Source: Piper betle (taxonomy: Eukaryota; Streptophyta; Magnoliopsida; Piperales; Piperaceae). Taken from it: a stretch of DNA of 64,000 bases. Location of the stretch: assembly GCA_033002965.1 (NCBI GenBank), contig JAURVB010014793.1:31657-95656 (forward strand). The letters run 5' to 3'. Under the pieces are notes generated by a model that saw nothing but the letters and a program-made list of their open reading frames with translations, was not told where the DNA came from and did not search any database. Numbering within the stretch: the first letter of the stretch is position 1; each line of letters begins with the position of its first letter. Positions 12,352 to 25,429 of this stretch are shown here, piece by piece. The position numbers and the translations under genes are program-made.

Positions 12352-14501
12352 TTATCCACTCCGGCCTCGGTGGCGGAGTACAAGCTGCCGGCCGACGCCG
12401 GCTATGCCTCCGACAACGTGCTTCGCCACTCCGGCCGCTCCTGCGAACGCAAGCGAGGTCAGTTTGGTTGCTTGTTTTTTAAAAAAATTTTTATTTTTTT
12501 AAATAAGCTATGTTGATTTGTAGAAATTTTTGATGCTGTAGGAGTTGGTGGTTTTGTGTTTGGTGATGTGGGAAGATGAAAAGGTTGGATTTTTGTGTTT
12601 TTTTTTGGCTCAGATAAGTGTTTTGGAAATTGTGAATTTGAGGGTTTTTTTAGGGGAAATTGTTGTTTGTGATGATCAATTGAGGGAAAAGATTGAATGT
12701 GAGTGGTTTGCAGCTATTGATTGAGAATAAGAAGGTAAAAAGGTGCTTTTTTTAAAAATTTTGGAATGGTAGAAATAATAGATATGGTGGTTTTATGGCT
12801 CAATTCTACGGTCATCAATTGAGAATTTCTTCTTTGAGATAGCTAGTTAAAGGAAAAAAAAGAGCTGAATATGACTAATTTCCAGCTATTGAAAAAAGGA
12901 ATAAAAAAGGTGGGAACACTTTTTTTTTTTTTGGGTGTTTGAAATCATAGGGATTGTGGAACTGGAGGTTTTGTGTGTCGTCTTGATTATGATGAATTTG
13001 GTAATTTGTTCCCTGTGATCATCGATCCATGAAAAAGGTTGAAATCTGACTAATATGCACCAATGGAGTAGAGACTAGGAAGGTAAAAAGGATCCTCCAA
13101 TTTGTGGTCTGGATTGCAGAGAAAACGGAGGGTTGAAGGTTGACTTTTGTGGCTTAATTCAATTGGGATGATTCGAGAATTCACAGGAAAAAGTTTGGAT
13201 CTGAGCAATTTAGTAAAAACAAAAAGCAATTTCCGATCTGTGATTAATGATAAAAAGTTTTGGGGATTTATATTGCATTTATCAAAAGGCTAGCTTTAGA
13301 TTGGCTCTTTCCACATGTGCGGATGGCCTTTCAAGGAGTCTACTAAAAAATAAATAGCAGTGAGGGTTAGATGTCATAGTCAAGCTTGTCCTATTTGCTT
13401 TAGTGCATCTTATTATTCCGAAGTTTGTTGTGGCTGGTTTTATACCTCACTGAAATATCTACCTTCAAAAAGAAACTCATGTTAATCATTTCGCCATTCA
13501 TTTGATAGAAAAATTCTTGTAAATTTAATTGAAACAATCTTGTTCTAGGCTCAAATCACATGAATCAAACTCGTTCTGAGACGTCAGTGCATTTTAATCG
13601 CAGGCTTGCGGAAAACCTGATATCTAGACAAAAATCATGTCTGATTGATTGTTCACAAAATGTATTTAGTATAAGAATGTTTGTAACTTCAATTAGAAAG
13701 CGAACTCGTTCTTGGGCCAAACACATATGACCATATTTGTTTTTTAATCTATTTTGTGCATTTATTAAGATGATATCAGATAAATGCAATGGTTGAGTGG
13801 CTTTTTTGTCAATTTGTCTGGTATGCCATGGACAGAGGAAGAGCATCATCGATTTCTGCAGAATTTTGTGCATTGTTGGAAAGGTAGACTGAGGGCCATA
13901 GCTAGGCAGTATGTGAAAACGCAAACGCCCATACAGGTTGCAATTCATGCCTAAAAGTACTATCTTTTGTGCTTGCAAACGCCCATTCAATGGTCACCGC
14001 CGTCGCAGATCCAGCCCCTTTGACATCACTACTGATAATGTATTCTCCGCTTCTCGCTCACTGTCTTTTGTGCTTGCAGTAGCTTTAAAAATTGTGTTTT
14101 ACGTGTAATATCTTCATCTGACTTGCATCCTTTTGATACTACCCTTAATAAGTGAGCCTTAATATTCATAAATAAATGTTTTCGGCATCTTAAATTTCAG
14201 TTATCAGAGGGCGAGGAGGCTCCTAATTTTGCATGGGGTACATCTGGTTTTAATGCTGCTGCTCCAGAAGATACCGCATAAAGTATGAATGGTTTGCTGC
14301 TAACTCATAAGATTTCAACGCCCCCTCGCTCATTGTATTTGGATCTTAACGAGAAGCTGATAATAGAGCCTTTTTCACTTTCTCTGAACCTGCCACCTCC
14401 AATCAGTTCCTTGCCTCCTTCCAATCCAAAGCCAACTTTGCCAAGGCACAGTCAGCTTTCATATTGTTCCGAGCTTCAATGGTGGCAACCTCAACTATTA
14501 A
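12352..14501 (+). pseudogene. 1R-MYB (SHAQKYF-type) transcription factor pseudogene
   Basis: Intact relatives (MYBS3/KUA1/DIV-like) are nuclear regulators with one MYB repeat ending in SHAQKYF. Exon 1 remnant (12352-12457) reads AGYASDNVLRHSGRSCERKR and ends at a GTCAGT donor with correct phase. The MYB repeat starts at 13821 (GMPWTEEEHHRFL) and runs through RAIARQYVKTQTPIQVAIHA, then TAA at 13952-13954 replaces the Gln of SHAQKYF. A further frame change precedes FDITTDNVFSASRS (about 14019-14060), matching the conserved RRSSLFDITT block. Then come NFAWGTSGFN-like text and LYLDLNEKLIIEPFSLSLNL, with the family's C-terminal FNGGNLNY and stop at 14501 in a shifted frame. The acceptor expected at 13819-13820 is TG instead of AG, and no start codon is present. 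These multiple independent lesions show a dead copy that retained its intron, so it was not a processed pseudogene. Confidence 0.82.
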
Positions 14502-15223
14502 CCAGGAGATGCCGCCTTTGCTACTTGAAATGCAAATAAAACAAATAAGGCCATGTTGCAGATTAATAGTAGCGGTAATAATGTTGCAGATTAGATCTCC
14601 TGGTAGTGCATGCACGACGTTATCTGTATAGACATTTTAGCTTGCTTTAGCCCGGAAAAATGGTATGAATTGGAAATGGATCTCAAGGCTGGATCCGTTT
14701 TCTTCCCTGTTTAACGAACGTTTTACATGCATGCAATGTGAAGGCCAGCTGTTTATGAATGCAGCTCTTTTCAAGTTATAAAAAGACTTTAAAAGCTGGT
14801 GATAAATTATTTTCGACCGTGATTCATTGAGTTTAGAAGATATGAAGACAAACAATGGACATTAGCATTAACACATACCATGCAGCCTTCATAATCGATG
14901 GTAATGAATGGATATTGGGGATGAATTGATGACAAATCCGTCAGGTTGCCTAGGCTAGAGCTTCGTCTCGGCTGGAGTCTTTAACATGTTTCAACCTCGC
15001 TCCCTTCAAGGCTCATAAACTTATCATGAAAAAAAAATATTTATTATCATACAAAATCTCTAATTATGACAAAGAATTGATAAAATATGAGCAAATGCGT
15101 AAAATCGAGGTCGGCTCCAGCTTAGTTCAGCCATGACACAGTCAAGTCTGAGCTTGAGTGGAGTATAAATTTGCTCCATTTGATTCACCAGAGACCCTAT
15201 AATGGAGATTTCAGACAGAGATG
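14502..15223. other. Intergenic DNA between two pseudogenes
   Basis: No coding exon or RNA gene seen. The stretch separates the 3' ends of the MYB relic (plus) and the GMPPA-like relic (minus). Confidence 0.5.
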
Positions 15224-18200
15224 TTAGAGGATTATTTTCTCTTGAACACTCATGTTGAGAGTCTTGTTTGGTAGCACTACACTGTTGATTACAATCACTT
15301 CATCCTCTACATTGACAGCCTCCCCTGCATCAAAAACAATAAATTGTGACCCTTCTGAGCTTGTTTATGTAAGCAAGGTATTCATATCAGAAAATCATAC
15401 AACATATACATATCATCAATACCTAGGATTGTTATTCCAAGTTTTGCATTGAATTCTCCTTCAGTCTGTAATTTATGGAAACTGTTTCTTAGATAAACAA
15501 TAGGGGCAAAAAACTAAGGCAGTCACAAAACTGAGAACAGGAAGAACGAGAGATTATTCAGAAAGAATGATTAACTGACAAGACGTTAGGCGTTACTGAA
15601 ATCCATTATCAAGATAAGGCAACACAAGTTTTGATATGGTAAGTACTTAACTAGGCAATGCGTGAAAGTAAAAATTTACCATTGCCAAAAGAGAGCAATC
15701 GATATAAGAATCTACTTATCCAGTTTAAAAAAGCATTTGACTGAAAGAATGATGAGATGAAAACTGAACTAAATTTATAGTTCATGGAAAAACGCTCAAG
15801 TATCACAATCAAGGCACACATTGGAATACTTGCCTGAATGCGAGACTATCTTCCGACAGAGGATTTCCACCCCACAATCAAATGGGCAACCACAGCATTT
15901 TCCTATTGCCAAGACGTACAAACACATTAACACGGTCTTCACATGTAAATGTTCTACACGCACTAGCTTTTCAATAGTCTAACTCAAGTCATAAAGAGAT
16001 TTTACCTTTATTTCAACATCGTCTAAAATGATACAGCTGATAAGCCTTGCACCAGGTCCTACGTATGCATTTGCAGATACAGAGACATTTGGGCCAATCT
16101 GCTCACAATAAGCATGATCAGATTTAACAAAATAAAATCATTTTGCAACCACGAGAGCAAGAACTTGAACAAATAAATATGGATTATTATGAAATATTTA
16201 ATAGATAACAAGATGAGATTTAGCATAACTTATACATTCAAAAGCACTGAAAATGAAGTTTGCATGTTTGCTAATAGGCATGCAGGAGACCAAAATCTCT
16301 GAGAGAAACAACTCATGGAGCTTATACAACAAAAACAAAGATTCCTGTGCTCTCATAATGAATCTTTCACTTTCCTTCAACACTGAACCGCATGTAAGGT
16401 TAGATTTCAGCTTAGAGACTTAAAGTTTATGGTCTTGATGCACTTTCTCATCCTTGCAAATATTATTGTAATATTTGGCTGGAGGTGTGCCTATTTCTTT
16501 CACTTATGCACTCAAGGAAGATAGAAAAAATTCTGAATGTACTTGAATCATTACGTTTTACATCCAAAATTCTTCAGTCTTACAAAGTTTATGGCATTTG
16601 TGGCATGAGTATTGCAAACAAAACTTCATTCGAGTAAGGTGACAATTACTAGGACAAAAAAAGCCATCCCACACTCCACTATTCTATTTTGGTTTTTGTC
16701 TTTCTCTCTGTTTTCACGTCTGATATTTATTGATGGAGGCAAACCCCGGATACTTCAGACACTATGTACATATTCAAGGGACAAGCTGGCATTACATTCA
16801 AGTTGCCGAGATTGTCATGTATTTTGAATTACTCAGAACTCTTGAGCACAAAATTTGGATGATTGATTACTTATCTTATAGTAGGAGCCAGGCACCCACG
16901 ATGGATGTAGGTTATTCCCGGATGGACCAAACATAGTATTTTTCACCGTCACTGGGCAAAAGCATTTGAATACTGACATTTTTATGACAAGAATTGGTAA
17001 ATATTTAAGGACGCTGAACATTTATTACTCCGGATCAGAGACAACGTATACCAACCTTTGCACTTGGATGCACTTTGGCAGATGGATGAACGTAAACATC
17101 CCCTATAATTGTAGGACTCCTGGTGCCATCACCAGTGCCTAGAAGACGAGGAGAGGTATATCGATATTGAGGCAAATAGAGAGCTGAGCATTCCAGTGAC
17201 ATCCTGAAAAACAGAAAAGTATATAAGCCGTTACAGCTTATAATTTTTTTGGCAAGTAATAAAGCCAGCTTACCCTGGAGCCTTGGTCTGCTCCCAAAAA
17301 TCTAAAGTTTCATATGTGTAAAGTTGCTTCTTTCCAGCAAGTGGTGACAGAATGTCTTGTTCTAACAAAATCTGTAGGAAGAGCCCTGCCAACAGAAAAC
17401 ATCAATTGTCCATAGAAGAAAGAACAATGACTTTGTGATCAATCAAGAACGTGATTTCATTATCATAATTTCTCTTTTTCGATGAAACAAAGACTTAATT
17501 CCTCAAAACATATATAATTCAATCCTTTAATTTTCATACGCTTTTTTTGCAGCATCCAAGTGGCATCAATGTAGCGAACACCTAATTTTGGGTCAACAAA
17601 ATCCAAGGATTTGATTACAAAGTACTCATATGGAAAGCACATATATGGATCAGATTTTTCGACCAGCTACCTAGATTAGACATGACATCCGGTTATTAGC
17701 TTTTTAGGTTTTCACCATACTACGTTTCAGCAAATTCAGCTTTTAGTTGTTCATAATGATACTGTTAACAACTGATAAACCATAAATTTAATCAATTACA
17801 TATGTAGCATGAATAAAAATACAAAAAGGTAGTTAGGAAGGAATCATGATGGTACTAAAACTAGTAGAGATAAATCACTCAGACTTGTGTACTTTGTTGC
17901 AGACTGAAGAGCTTCAAAGCTAGATACACGTCTCAAATTAGCTGCACATATAGAACAAAGATAAGAAAAGAACAGAACAGATTTTCCATATAAAGAAATA
18001 AGTTTCTCAACAGAATTCCCGATCAGTAATCAGATATATTTAAAAAGGAGCAAAGTAACTACATAGGCAATGGTGGCTGCACGTAGTGAATTAGACAAAA
18101 GAGAACTATGTAAGAGAATAAACATCACTGAAACCATTCTATTTGACAGTTGAGTGCCTGATTGCTCCAGAGGTAATACATTAGCACCAGTATAGAAATC

Positions 18201-19568
18201 TTGTCTCTCACCTCTGTCCTTCCGTAGAGTGTAAACATTTTCAATGGCAGTAAAAATATCTGGAGTGAACATATAGACACCACAATTTATCAGGTCACTT
18301 ACCTGAAGTGCAAAAGCAGAAAATCTTTAAGGATATATAGTTAGACATTAAATCATGTTGAAATGGTAAATTGTACGACACTTAAGTAATAGCAGCTTCA
18401 TCTTTTCTTGGACAAAAGCACATACAAAGGTCTCGGGCTTCTCTGTGTAATGGAGCAGTCCATTCGTGACTGGATCCGCCAAATTGATAAGCTGACTCAG
18501 CAGAAACCTGTCCATAGAATAAAAAACCAAGATAATTGACTTAGATATCTATATCATATTATACAGTTAATCACAACTAACTGATTGAACCAACACCACC
18601 TTGAAAGCTAGCTTACCTTAATTACTAAGATTGTGCCCATCCCACCATATCTTTGATGAGTAACTGAAGAGACAAAGAGTATTAGCAAAATTAGTGAATT
18701 TTCCCACCAAATGAATAGCCTGACTTCGCACAGGAAAGGTTTTTGCTCACCAAGCATGCCTGACAACGGAAAACTACAACAGACATCACAATTCAGGAGA
18801 AATATATGAGACTGCCATCCAAAAAGAACAACAGTTAAACCATCATATAAAAACAGAAGAAACACAAAGTTGCAACGTTATCATTGTAACAAACTATAAA
18901 AAACATTAACTACTTAGCAAGTAAAATAAAATACACACCGGATTATCTTCCATGATTTGATCTCCACAGTAATAAAGACCACCACCAGATCCATGTGGCT
19001 TGTCTTCTCTCAAATACCTAAGCCACACACACACACACTCATATCTATTACCTTAATCCATTCTCAACACAACTCCAAGTAGCAACTCAAAACACTTACC
19101 TTACTGGTATTTTGAGCTCGTTGGAGATGGAAGATACATAAGAGAAAATTCCGCTCCTCATAAAACCTAATCAGATATATCTGAGCAAGATTTCGCATCT
19201 ACACCCACACACAAACACACACATCAAAATTCAACAAATAAGTAAAACACACATACAAATTGGATTGACACAAGCAACAAAACCAACAAAAGGTGAGCAA
19301 AGAGTACTCTTTTGCAAGCATTGATGGGGTGGTGAATCATGGGCTGCCCCGCCAGCGGGAAGAGCGGCTTGGGTATGTTCAACGACAGAGCCGGAACCGA
19401 GTCCCTGTGTATCCCAACAAAATCAAATCCAAGAACAAAAAAAAAATGACAAGGAACCAATCAATCAAACAAAAGAATAAAAAATAAAAAAAGATCCGAC
19501 CTTTGGTCACCTTTGGTCGGGCCGCCAACCATGATCACGGCGACGACGCGCTCCTCCGAGCTCCCCAT
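15224..19568 (-). pseudogene. Mannose-1-phosphate guanylyltransferase alpha-like (GMPPA/KONJAC type), disrupted
   Basis: Family members promote GDP-mannose synthesis, feeding glucomannan, ascorbate and glycosylation pathways. Exon order on the minus strand: 19568-19511 (MGSSEERVVAVIMVGGPTK), 19404-19308 (SLNIPKPLFPLAGQPM), 19198-19100, 19017-18939 (YLREDKPHGSGGGLYY), 18811-18751 (HIFLLNCDVCCSFPL), 18663-18617 (RYGGMGTILVIK), 18507-18426 (LLHYTEKPETF), 18302-18212, 17941-17893, 17385-17274, 17203-17056, 16098-16006 (left-handed beta-helix part), 15902-15834, a diverged exon near 15330-15400, and 15324-15224 (NVEDEVIVINSVVLPNKTLN, stop). Lesions: one base missing in exon 2 inside KGTRFRPLS, two in exon 3, 11 bases in exon 7 (Glu-Leu-Val lost), 5 bases in exon 10, and TAG at 15848-15846 where the family has Trp. 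Single-base losses could be base-calling errors, but the 11- and 5-base deletions plus the nonsense codon argue for a real pseudogene. Introns are kept, so it came by segmental duplication. Confidence 0.8.
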
Positions 19569-19867
19569 GCCGGACGACCACGAAGAAGACGGAAAACTTG
19601 GGAAGGTTGTCAATGGTAGTGTAGTGGTGGAGGTTGAAGATCACACTTGGGAGAGTGGAGGAGAAGAAAGAAGAAGAAGAAGAAGAAGAAGAGAATTTTT
19701 CATTTCCAAAAACTCTATCAAATGCCAGGTATGAAACAATCAATTAGAATGAATCAAATCTGCTCTTATCATCTATTTTCTTGATATATTTATAATATGA
19801 ATTTATAATTTTTATATGATGAAAAATAGATGCATACATGGCTTGGATGGTATTAATATATTATTTT

Positions 19868-20345
19868 TTAAAAATATTTTTTATATCATGAACGTTGCCT
19901 ATAAAACAAAATTAAAAAATACCACGAAAGAATAAGATGAACAAAATATAATAAAAATACCCTTCAGGGATGGTCACAATTTTAAATCTCGTTAATTTAA
20001 ATTTAAAAAATAATAATAATAATTTTTTTTATTTTAAAAAGTCGCTTATTCCAACGTTACTAACTTCAATTTGTTTTTCCCACTGTAAGAGTCTGTTTAA
20101 ATGTTTAAAAAATATTTTTTATATCATGAACGTTGCCTGTGAAAAAAAATAAAAAATACCATAAGAGAATAAGATGATCAAAATATAATAAAAATACCCG
20201 GTACGGATGGTCACACTTTCAAATCTACTTAATCTAAATTTAAAAAATAGTAATAATAATATCTTTTATTTTAGAAAGTCGCCTGTTCCAACTTTACAAG
20301 CATCAATTTTTTTCTCCTATCAGCAAGAGTCTGTTTAATTGTTTA
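19868..20345. repeat. 238-base direct tandem duplication
   Basis: Two adjacent copies (about 19868-20105 and 20106-20345) share ATCATGAACGTTGCCT, AATATAATAAAAATACCC, GGATGGTCACA and a closing AGAGTCTGTTTAA block in the same order. Copies differ by scattered substitutions and small indels, so the duplication is not recent. No coding potential. Confidence 0.8.
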
Positions 20346-21299
20346 AAAAATTATAATACAAAATTAAATAATTATAATTTATTTTTTTATTCAAATAAGA
20401 TATATCATTAAAATTAATCACAATTTAAAATATTAAATTATTAAAATCAATCTCATTATTCAATAAAAATTTATACATAATATTAAAATTTTATTTAATA
20501 TAGATTAGATTGGACATAGCGTAACATCTTGCCTATTTTTTTTGTTGACTATTTGCTTATCTTAGCGACACATCATCCAATTAGCTTAACAAAGTCTGTT
20601 TGATTAAAAGAACTTATATGAAATTAAATACCCATCAATTTGACATATCAAAAGGTGGGGTAATTATATGAAAAATTGTACTATACTATATATTTTTATT
20701 AAAATTTAAAATATTGTAAGTACGGAAATATCACATCCATCAATATATATATATACCTACGTAACTCCCATACCTGACATAAATTGGGCTAATATATTTC
20801 TTATAATATATGTAATCAATGAGTAATTATAATTTTATCACATATAAATTTATAAATGCACGTGAATGAAAATGTCCACTTATGACAAAATTTATTGTAT
20901 TACATAGTTGATAGTGAAGGAGATAAATTATTCCTCTTGAGCGGGTGGTGATTTTGCATCATATAGGGCTCTTTATTAGTCGATCAATTCGAGTCAAGTT
21001 GAGTATCTTTTAATTAAAATACTTAATTTTACTTAATCTTATATAATTAGAGATTTTTTTATAGAATACTTGGTTGAGATATTGGACCGTGGGCAATTTA
21101 TGCTAAAGATAGATTTTAATTTTAGAACCAAACTCTTATTAATGGAGGAGAATGGGATAGATTATAATGGCATAATTTGTTAGTAATATGATTTTAGTCC
21201 ACATTCTCATCGGCCATTATTAATAATAAAAAGGTTGACAATATTTCCTTTTTTCTCTCTCTCTTTTTTAAATAAAAAGATTTTTAATCTCACGATTAA

Positions 21300-21740
21300 A
21301 TAGAGATGTAAACAAACCAAACCTGCTCGCAAGCATTTTATGTTCAGCTCGATTCGGTTTGAACTCGTGCTCGAAAAAATACTCGGTTCGAAATATATAG
21401 CTCATTAAACAATGAACAGAGCTTGAGCTAAGAAATATTTGGCTTGGCTCGAAACTTGAGTTTGATGTGTTCAAACTCGAAAAAGTATTCGGCTCGACAA
21501 TATTATTAAAGTCACATCAAACTTATATAGTGTTAAAATTTTTTTGATCCTATATAAGTAGAGCACGAGCCAAGCATAAATATTTGCTCAGTTTGAAAAT
21601 ATAGTGAGCTAAACACGAGCCAAGTTAAAACACCATGAATTTTGGACGAACTCGATTCAACTTATAATATACTAAAACTCGTCAAACATTCAAACATACT
21701 TGTCAAAAATTATGTCAAATTCAAAAATATCCCTGCTCAA
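21300..21740. repeat. TCGA-rich dispersed repeat, copy 1
   Basis: A stretch dense in CTCG, TCGA and GCTCG words (for example AGCTCGATTCGGTTTGAAC) set in AT-rich DNA. Similar text recurs near 25430-25640, 25930-26150 and 54170-54345, so this is a family of dispersed elements. No terminal repeats or target duplications were identified. Confidence 0.5.
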
Positions 21741-23317
21741 CTCGTTCACACCCTTACAATCAAACAAAACAAACAAAAGGGAACCATAGGCCATTCACGT
21801 TAATATAAAAAAACAAAAGGGAACCATGGACCATTCACCGTCAATATAAGAATGGATTTTGTATTTTAATTTGTTCTATTCATGGCGAGATTAACAAGGA
21901 AAAGAAAAATGGAAATCATGGCAAAAAAATTAGAATTAACAAGGTAATTAATTACGAGCTCAATACTTTGCAAAAGACATGAAACTCACGTTCAAGGGAC
22001 ACAGTCCTAACATCACGACATCTAGCTGGTATTTCCGGGCATGAGTAATAGACCCCAAAACAATACATGCATAGAATTGATGACTTTGAGAAATTGCCAT
22101 AGTAAAAAATATAAATAACTAATAAACAAAAGTGGTGATATATGCAACATTTGCACAATACAACAACACATTCAATAAACATCATAATCCAAAATAACGA
22201 TGAGTCTTTATTCTTTTCTGCTAGGGATGGAGAGACAACAAAAAACAGATAACAAATAGCATCGCAAGCAACAAAGTCCAGACCTGAAATTTGATTCATG
22301 TGAGCCAAAATACAGCCAACACGTCAGTTATAAACATAGGAAAACAAGCTCAATAAGGGATGGCGCAGGAAGTATTAGCCGTTAGGAAATGACGTTAACG
22401 CCGTCACCGCGTCCATCGGGTTAGGCTTCGCGAGGCCCACCTATTTTGTCCACGTGCCTTTTTATCAACCCGCCGTGACAAACGCCGTCCAAGGGGAGCG
22501 TATGTATATGATACATACATACATACACCATGAACTGAACCTCAGAGTAATATCACTCTCTCATAATAGTTTATTTTATTTTTCACGTAGCCTTGTAAAA
22601 CATAAAATTAATATGTATTGATAATTTTTATTACATGACTCAGAGAGTAAATAGAGTTGACACAATAAGCGATAGAGTTGAGTTGACTTGAGATATTTTA
22701 AAAATAAAAAATAAAATTATGGTGATGCCCAATAATTAATGAGGAACACTAGTATCAGTAACAATGGAAAAGAAAAATTTATCAACTTTTAAATCTGGCA
22801 TAGTTATAAATTTGTATATATAATCAAAATTACCCTCATCATCTAACTTTCCTAAGGGTTGATATTAAATTTAGCTTGTATACAGGTATGAATTGCAGAT
22901 GATACTTATTATGCTCGTAATTAATTAGTTGGTCAAGGGCATGATTTGCGTTCATAAGTGAGCTTCAACATGCTAACCCACTCATTCTTTTATGGTCCAA
23001 TTTGAAATGCTCAGTAAACCAATTGAGAAGAATTGAGATACAGTAAAATTCAAAAGAAATGATGACAATACAACGTGATACAGAAAATTTCCACTAATCT
23101 AAAGCATTTTTCACGAGATAAAAAATCTTAATTTATAGGAATCAATTATCCCAACTTAACTCTTTAATCACCGTATATCACTCAATGCTTTGTCTTTGTC
23201 TTTGAACGGTGAACTTGTTTCTTTTTTTATGGAATGTGGCCATTTCTTTAACCCACCCATTTTTAACAAGAGAGTTATATTTTAGGACTTTAAAAAATGA
23301 AAATAAAAATAATATTT

Positions 23318-23809
23318 TTAGGGTGATAAAGGAAACAAATTGAGCAATGCCGGTTCAGAGCTCCCCCTTCTGTAAACCGGAGAAGGATGCAAGTAGAATC
23401 CCTTCTCCTTGATTGCCCTCTCCTCCTCATCCTTCCTCCACTCCGGTGCCGGCTCCGACATCTCCCTGTCGAGAATTGACAGCCGCGAGAAGTTCCCCGA
23501 CGGCGGGCTGGCAAGGTTGAGGAACGCCGGCGGCCGAACCGCCGGCCCGGACTGTTGGCCCGGCTTAAATTGGAACGTCGGCTTGGTTATGTCCAACTTG
23601 GGCCGGACCACGTACTGCCTCCTCTCGTGGAGCTTGGCCGTCGGCCGCTTGCTCCCGGCCACCCTCGGCGTTGGCGGCGCTGCGGGCGACGCCGCATCGA
23701 ACGTGCCGGCGGTGAGGCGCTGGACGAGCTCCCGGAATGTGGCTGCGTCGGCCTGCACAAATGTTGTGGGCGGTGTTGAGGCGGTCTTAGACGTGCCTGT
23801 CTTCTCCAT
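23318..23809 (-). CDS. VQ-motif-containing protein
   Basis: VQ proteins are small plant nuclear cofactors that bind WRKY factors and are often phosphorylated by immunity MAP kinases. The single uninterrupted frame is 163 residues, typical for intronless VQ genes. The motif is FRELVQRLTA at residues 25-34, matching FxxxVQxLTG except Ala for the final Gly. Further conserved blocks of the VQ4/VQ11/VQ19/VQ31/VQ33 group follow: KLHERRQYVVRPKL, FSRLSILDREM, EERAIKEKGFYLHPSP and a C-terminal SSEPALLNLFPLSP. Several Ser/Thr-Pro sites fit MAPK targeting. The start is the first ATG, just before the conserved N-terminus; the coding region is clearly GC-richer than its surroundings, with no lesions seen. 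Function beyond the family role is inference. Confidence 0.9.
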   Translation of the reverse strand: MEKTGTSKTASTPPTTFVQADAATFRELVQRLTAGTFDAASPAAPPTPRVAGSKRPTAKLHERRQYVVRPKLDITKPTFQFKPGQQSGPAVRPPAFLNLASPPSGNFSRLSILDREMSEPAPEWRKDEEERAIKEKGFYLHPSPVYRRGSSEPALLNLFPLSP

Positions 23810-25429
23810 TGATGTGTAATCTGTTGATCATGTATATGATCAGAACTGATCAAAATTCAGCAACCAAAAAAAAAACATAAAACGACTTTGATTCTAATAT
23901 CATTGCATGGACAAGAATTGAGCTGCTAATTACTTGCTGACGGCAAATGTGTGTAGATCACGTCAATGGGAAAGAATTAAATCATGCATACATTAAAACT
24001 CGATCGGGCTATGTCTCCCTGTTCATGTCTAAGCAGTTTGGTAGAGAAAAAGAGAGCAGACCCATTAGTGAATATACCAAACAAAAGAGGTTCTCGAAGG
24101 ATGCTAAGACAGCTTGGAGGCAGAGAAAGATCGATCAATATATCTCGATCAAGCAGGGATCAGTTTGATACCCAGGAGCAGTTCTTGCTCCTCTGGACAA
24201 ACTAAAAAGGATTCCCAGCTATATCTTGTTTTTGGTAAGTTTTTTTGTGCGCCACTCTCAAGTGATCTTTTTTGTTCCCTCCAATCCAATGCGAACACAT
24301 CATCTGTTTAGGCTAAATATGGCAGGATTTGATTGGAGCGGTAGAAGAAAAGTTCAATAAAGAGGTGACTAGTAACATGGAAGATCGACCACAAAAAAAA
24401 CCCATTGGAAACAGAAGAACCCGTTACAGGTGAAAAACAATGGGGAATTACAACGAGGGATGGGTGGAGTTTGGTGATAACAGCCGGTACAATGCCAGAT
24501 GGCGAGCACAAAACTGCCCCCAACCATCCAAACGTCAAACAGCGGCCATACACTAGAGAGTACACGAGGGTTGAAGGTTTCAACAATTGTCAATCCACCA
24601 ACCCCTTTCAACAATTGTCAACTGTTCCATTTACACCACCATTTCATTCCCACGCTCTTTATACGAATTATACAAAAATTGGTACAAAGTAGGATAATTA
24701 TAACTTGTAATATGATCATTTTCCTTTGGAATAATTGCGAATGTGGCTTGATGGGAATGCCACAACAAATTAATTACAGGATGAGATTGAGATGAAAGAG
24801 TTAGTTCATAAATTTTGACAAGAAAATGAACAGAATCTTGCTCTGACAACTTCAATGCAGTTTCAAGAATGAATGTGAGAGTTAACAACTGCATGGACCT
24901 TCAGAAATTGTCAACCACGCGCCGTTCTACTTCTAGAATCTACGCAGGGTTGGTAATAGAGGACATCAACAAGGTAAGATGAGTCATACACGACGTTTAT
25001 TAATTTGAAGAGTGTTCGTATCTGCCATGTCCGCTTGGACATTTATTACTAATGCCATATTTATACACGGTCAAATGAGCGGACAAACAAACGATATCAT
25101 AAATAAATAATTTAATTAAATATAAATTAATTTTATTATGCATACTGTGTGTATAAAGACAGACTTTTTTTTCCAGCAGTCACCCCGTTTAATTGGACCG
25201 CAAAAGAAAGCCTATACCAACGGCTGTACTTGGTCGCCCTCTCGGACTTGGTTGGAGACTGATATGGCTAGATTTGGTCGGGCAGTCAAATTCGGCTTCT
25301 TAGCCGAACTCATCTAAATAATAATTTTTATATATATTTTATGGATTATATTTTACTACACGTATCTATTTTATATTATTAGATCTATGGTATTTTTCTG
25401 TATAATCGTTTAGGATTATTAATTAAGTG

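Larger units (their letters stand above)
19569..23317. other. AT-rich intergenic region with repeats
   Basis: No gene recognised. Contents: a GAA/TTC tract at 19660-19695 in the former leader of the GMPPA-like gene; a 238-base tandem duplication at 19868-20345; a TA tract near 20745; a TCGA-rich dispersed repeat at 21300-21740; and a GC-richer segment at 22375-22505 with a CACGTG G-box core at 22451-22456. A (CATA)n run at 22512-22530 follows. The GC-richer piece may be a promoter relic but nothing downstream supports that. Confidence 0.5.

Noticed and set aside
13565..13990. 141-residue minus-strand open frame
   Set aside because: It is antisense to the MYB pseudogene exon, and the plus strand carries the recognisable MYB repeat.
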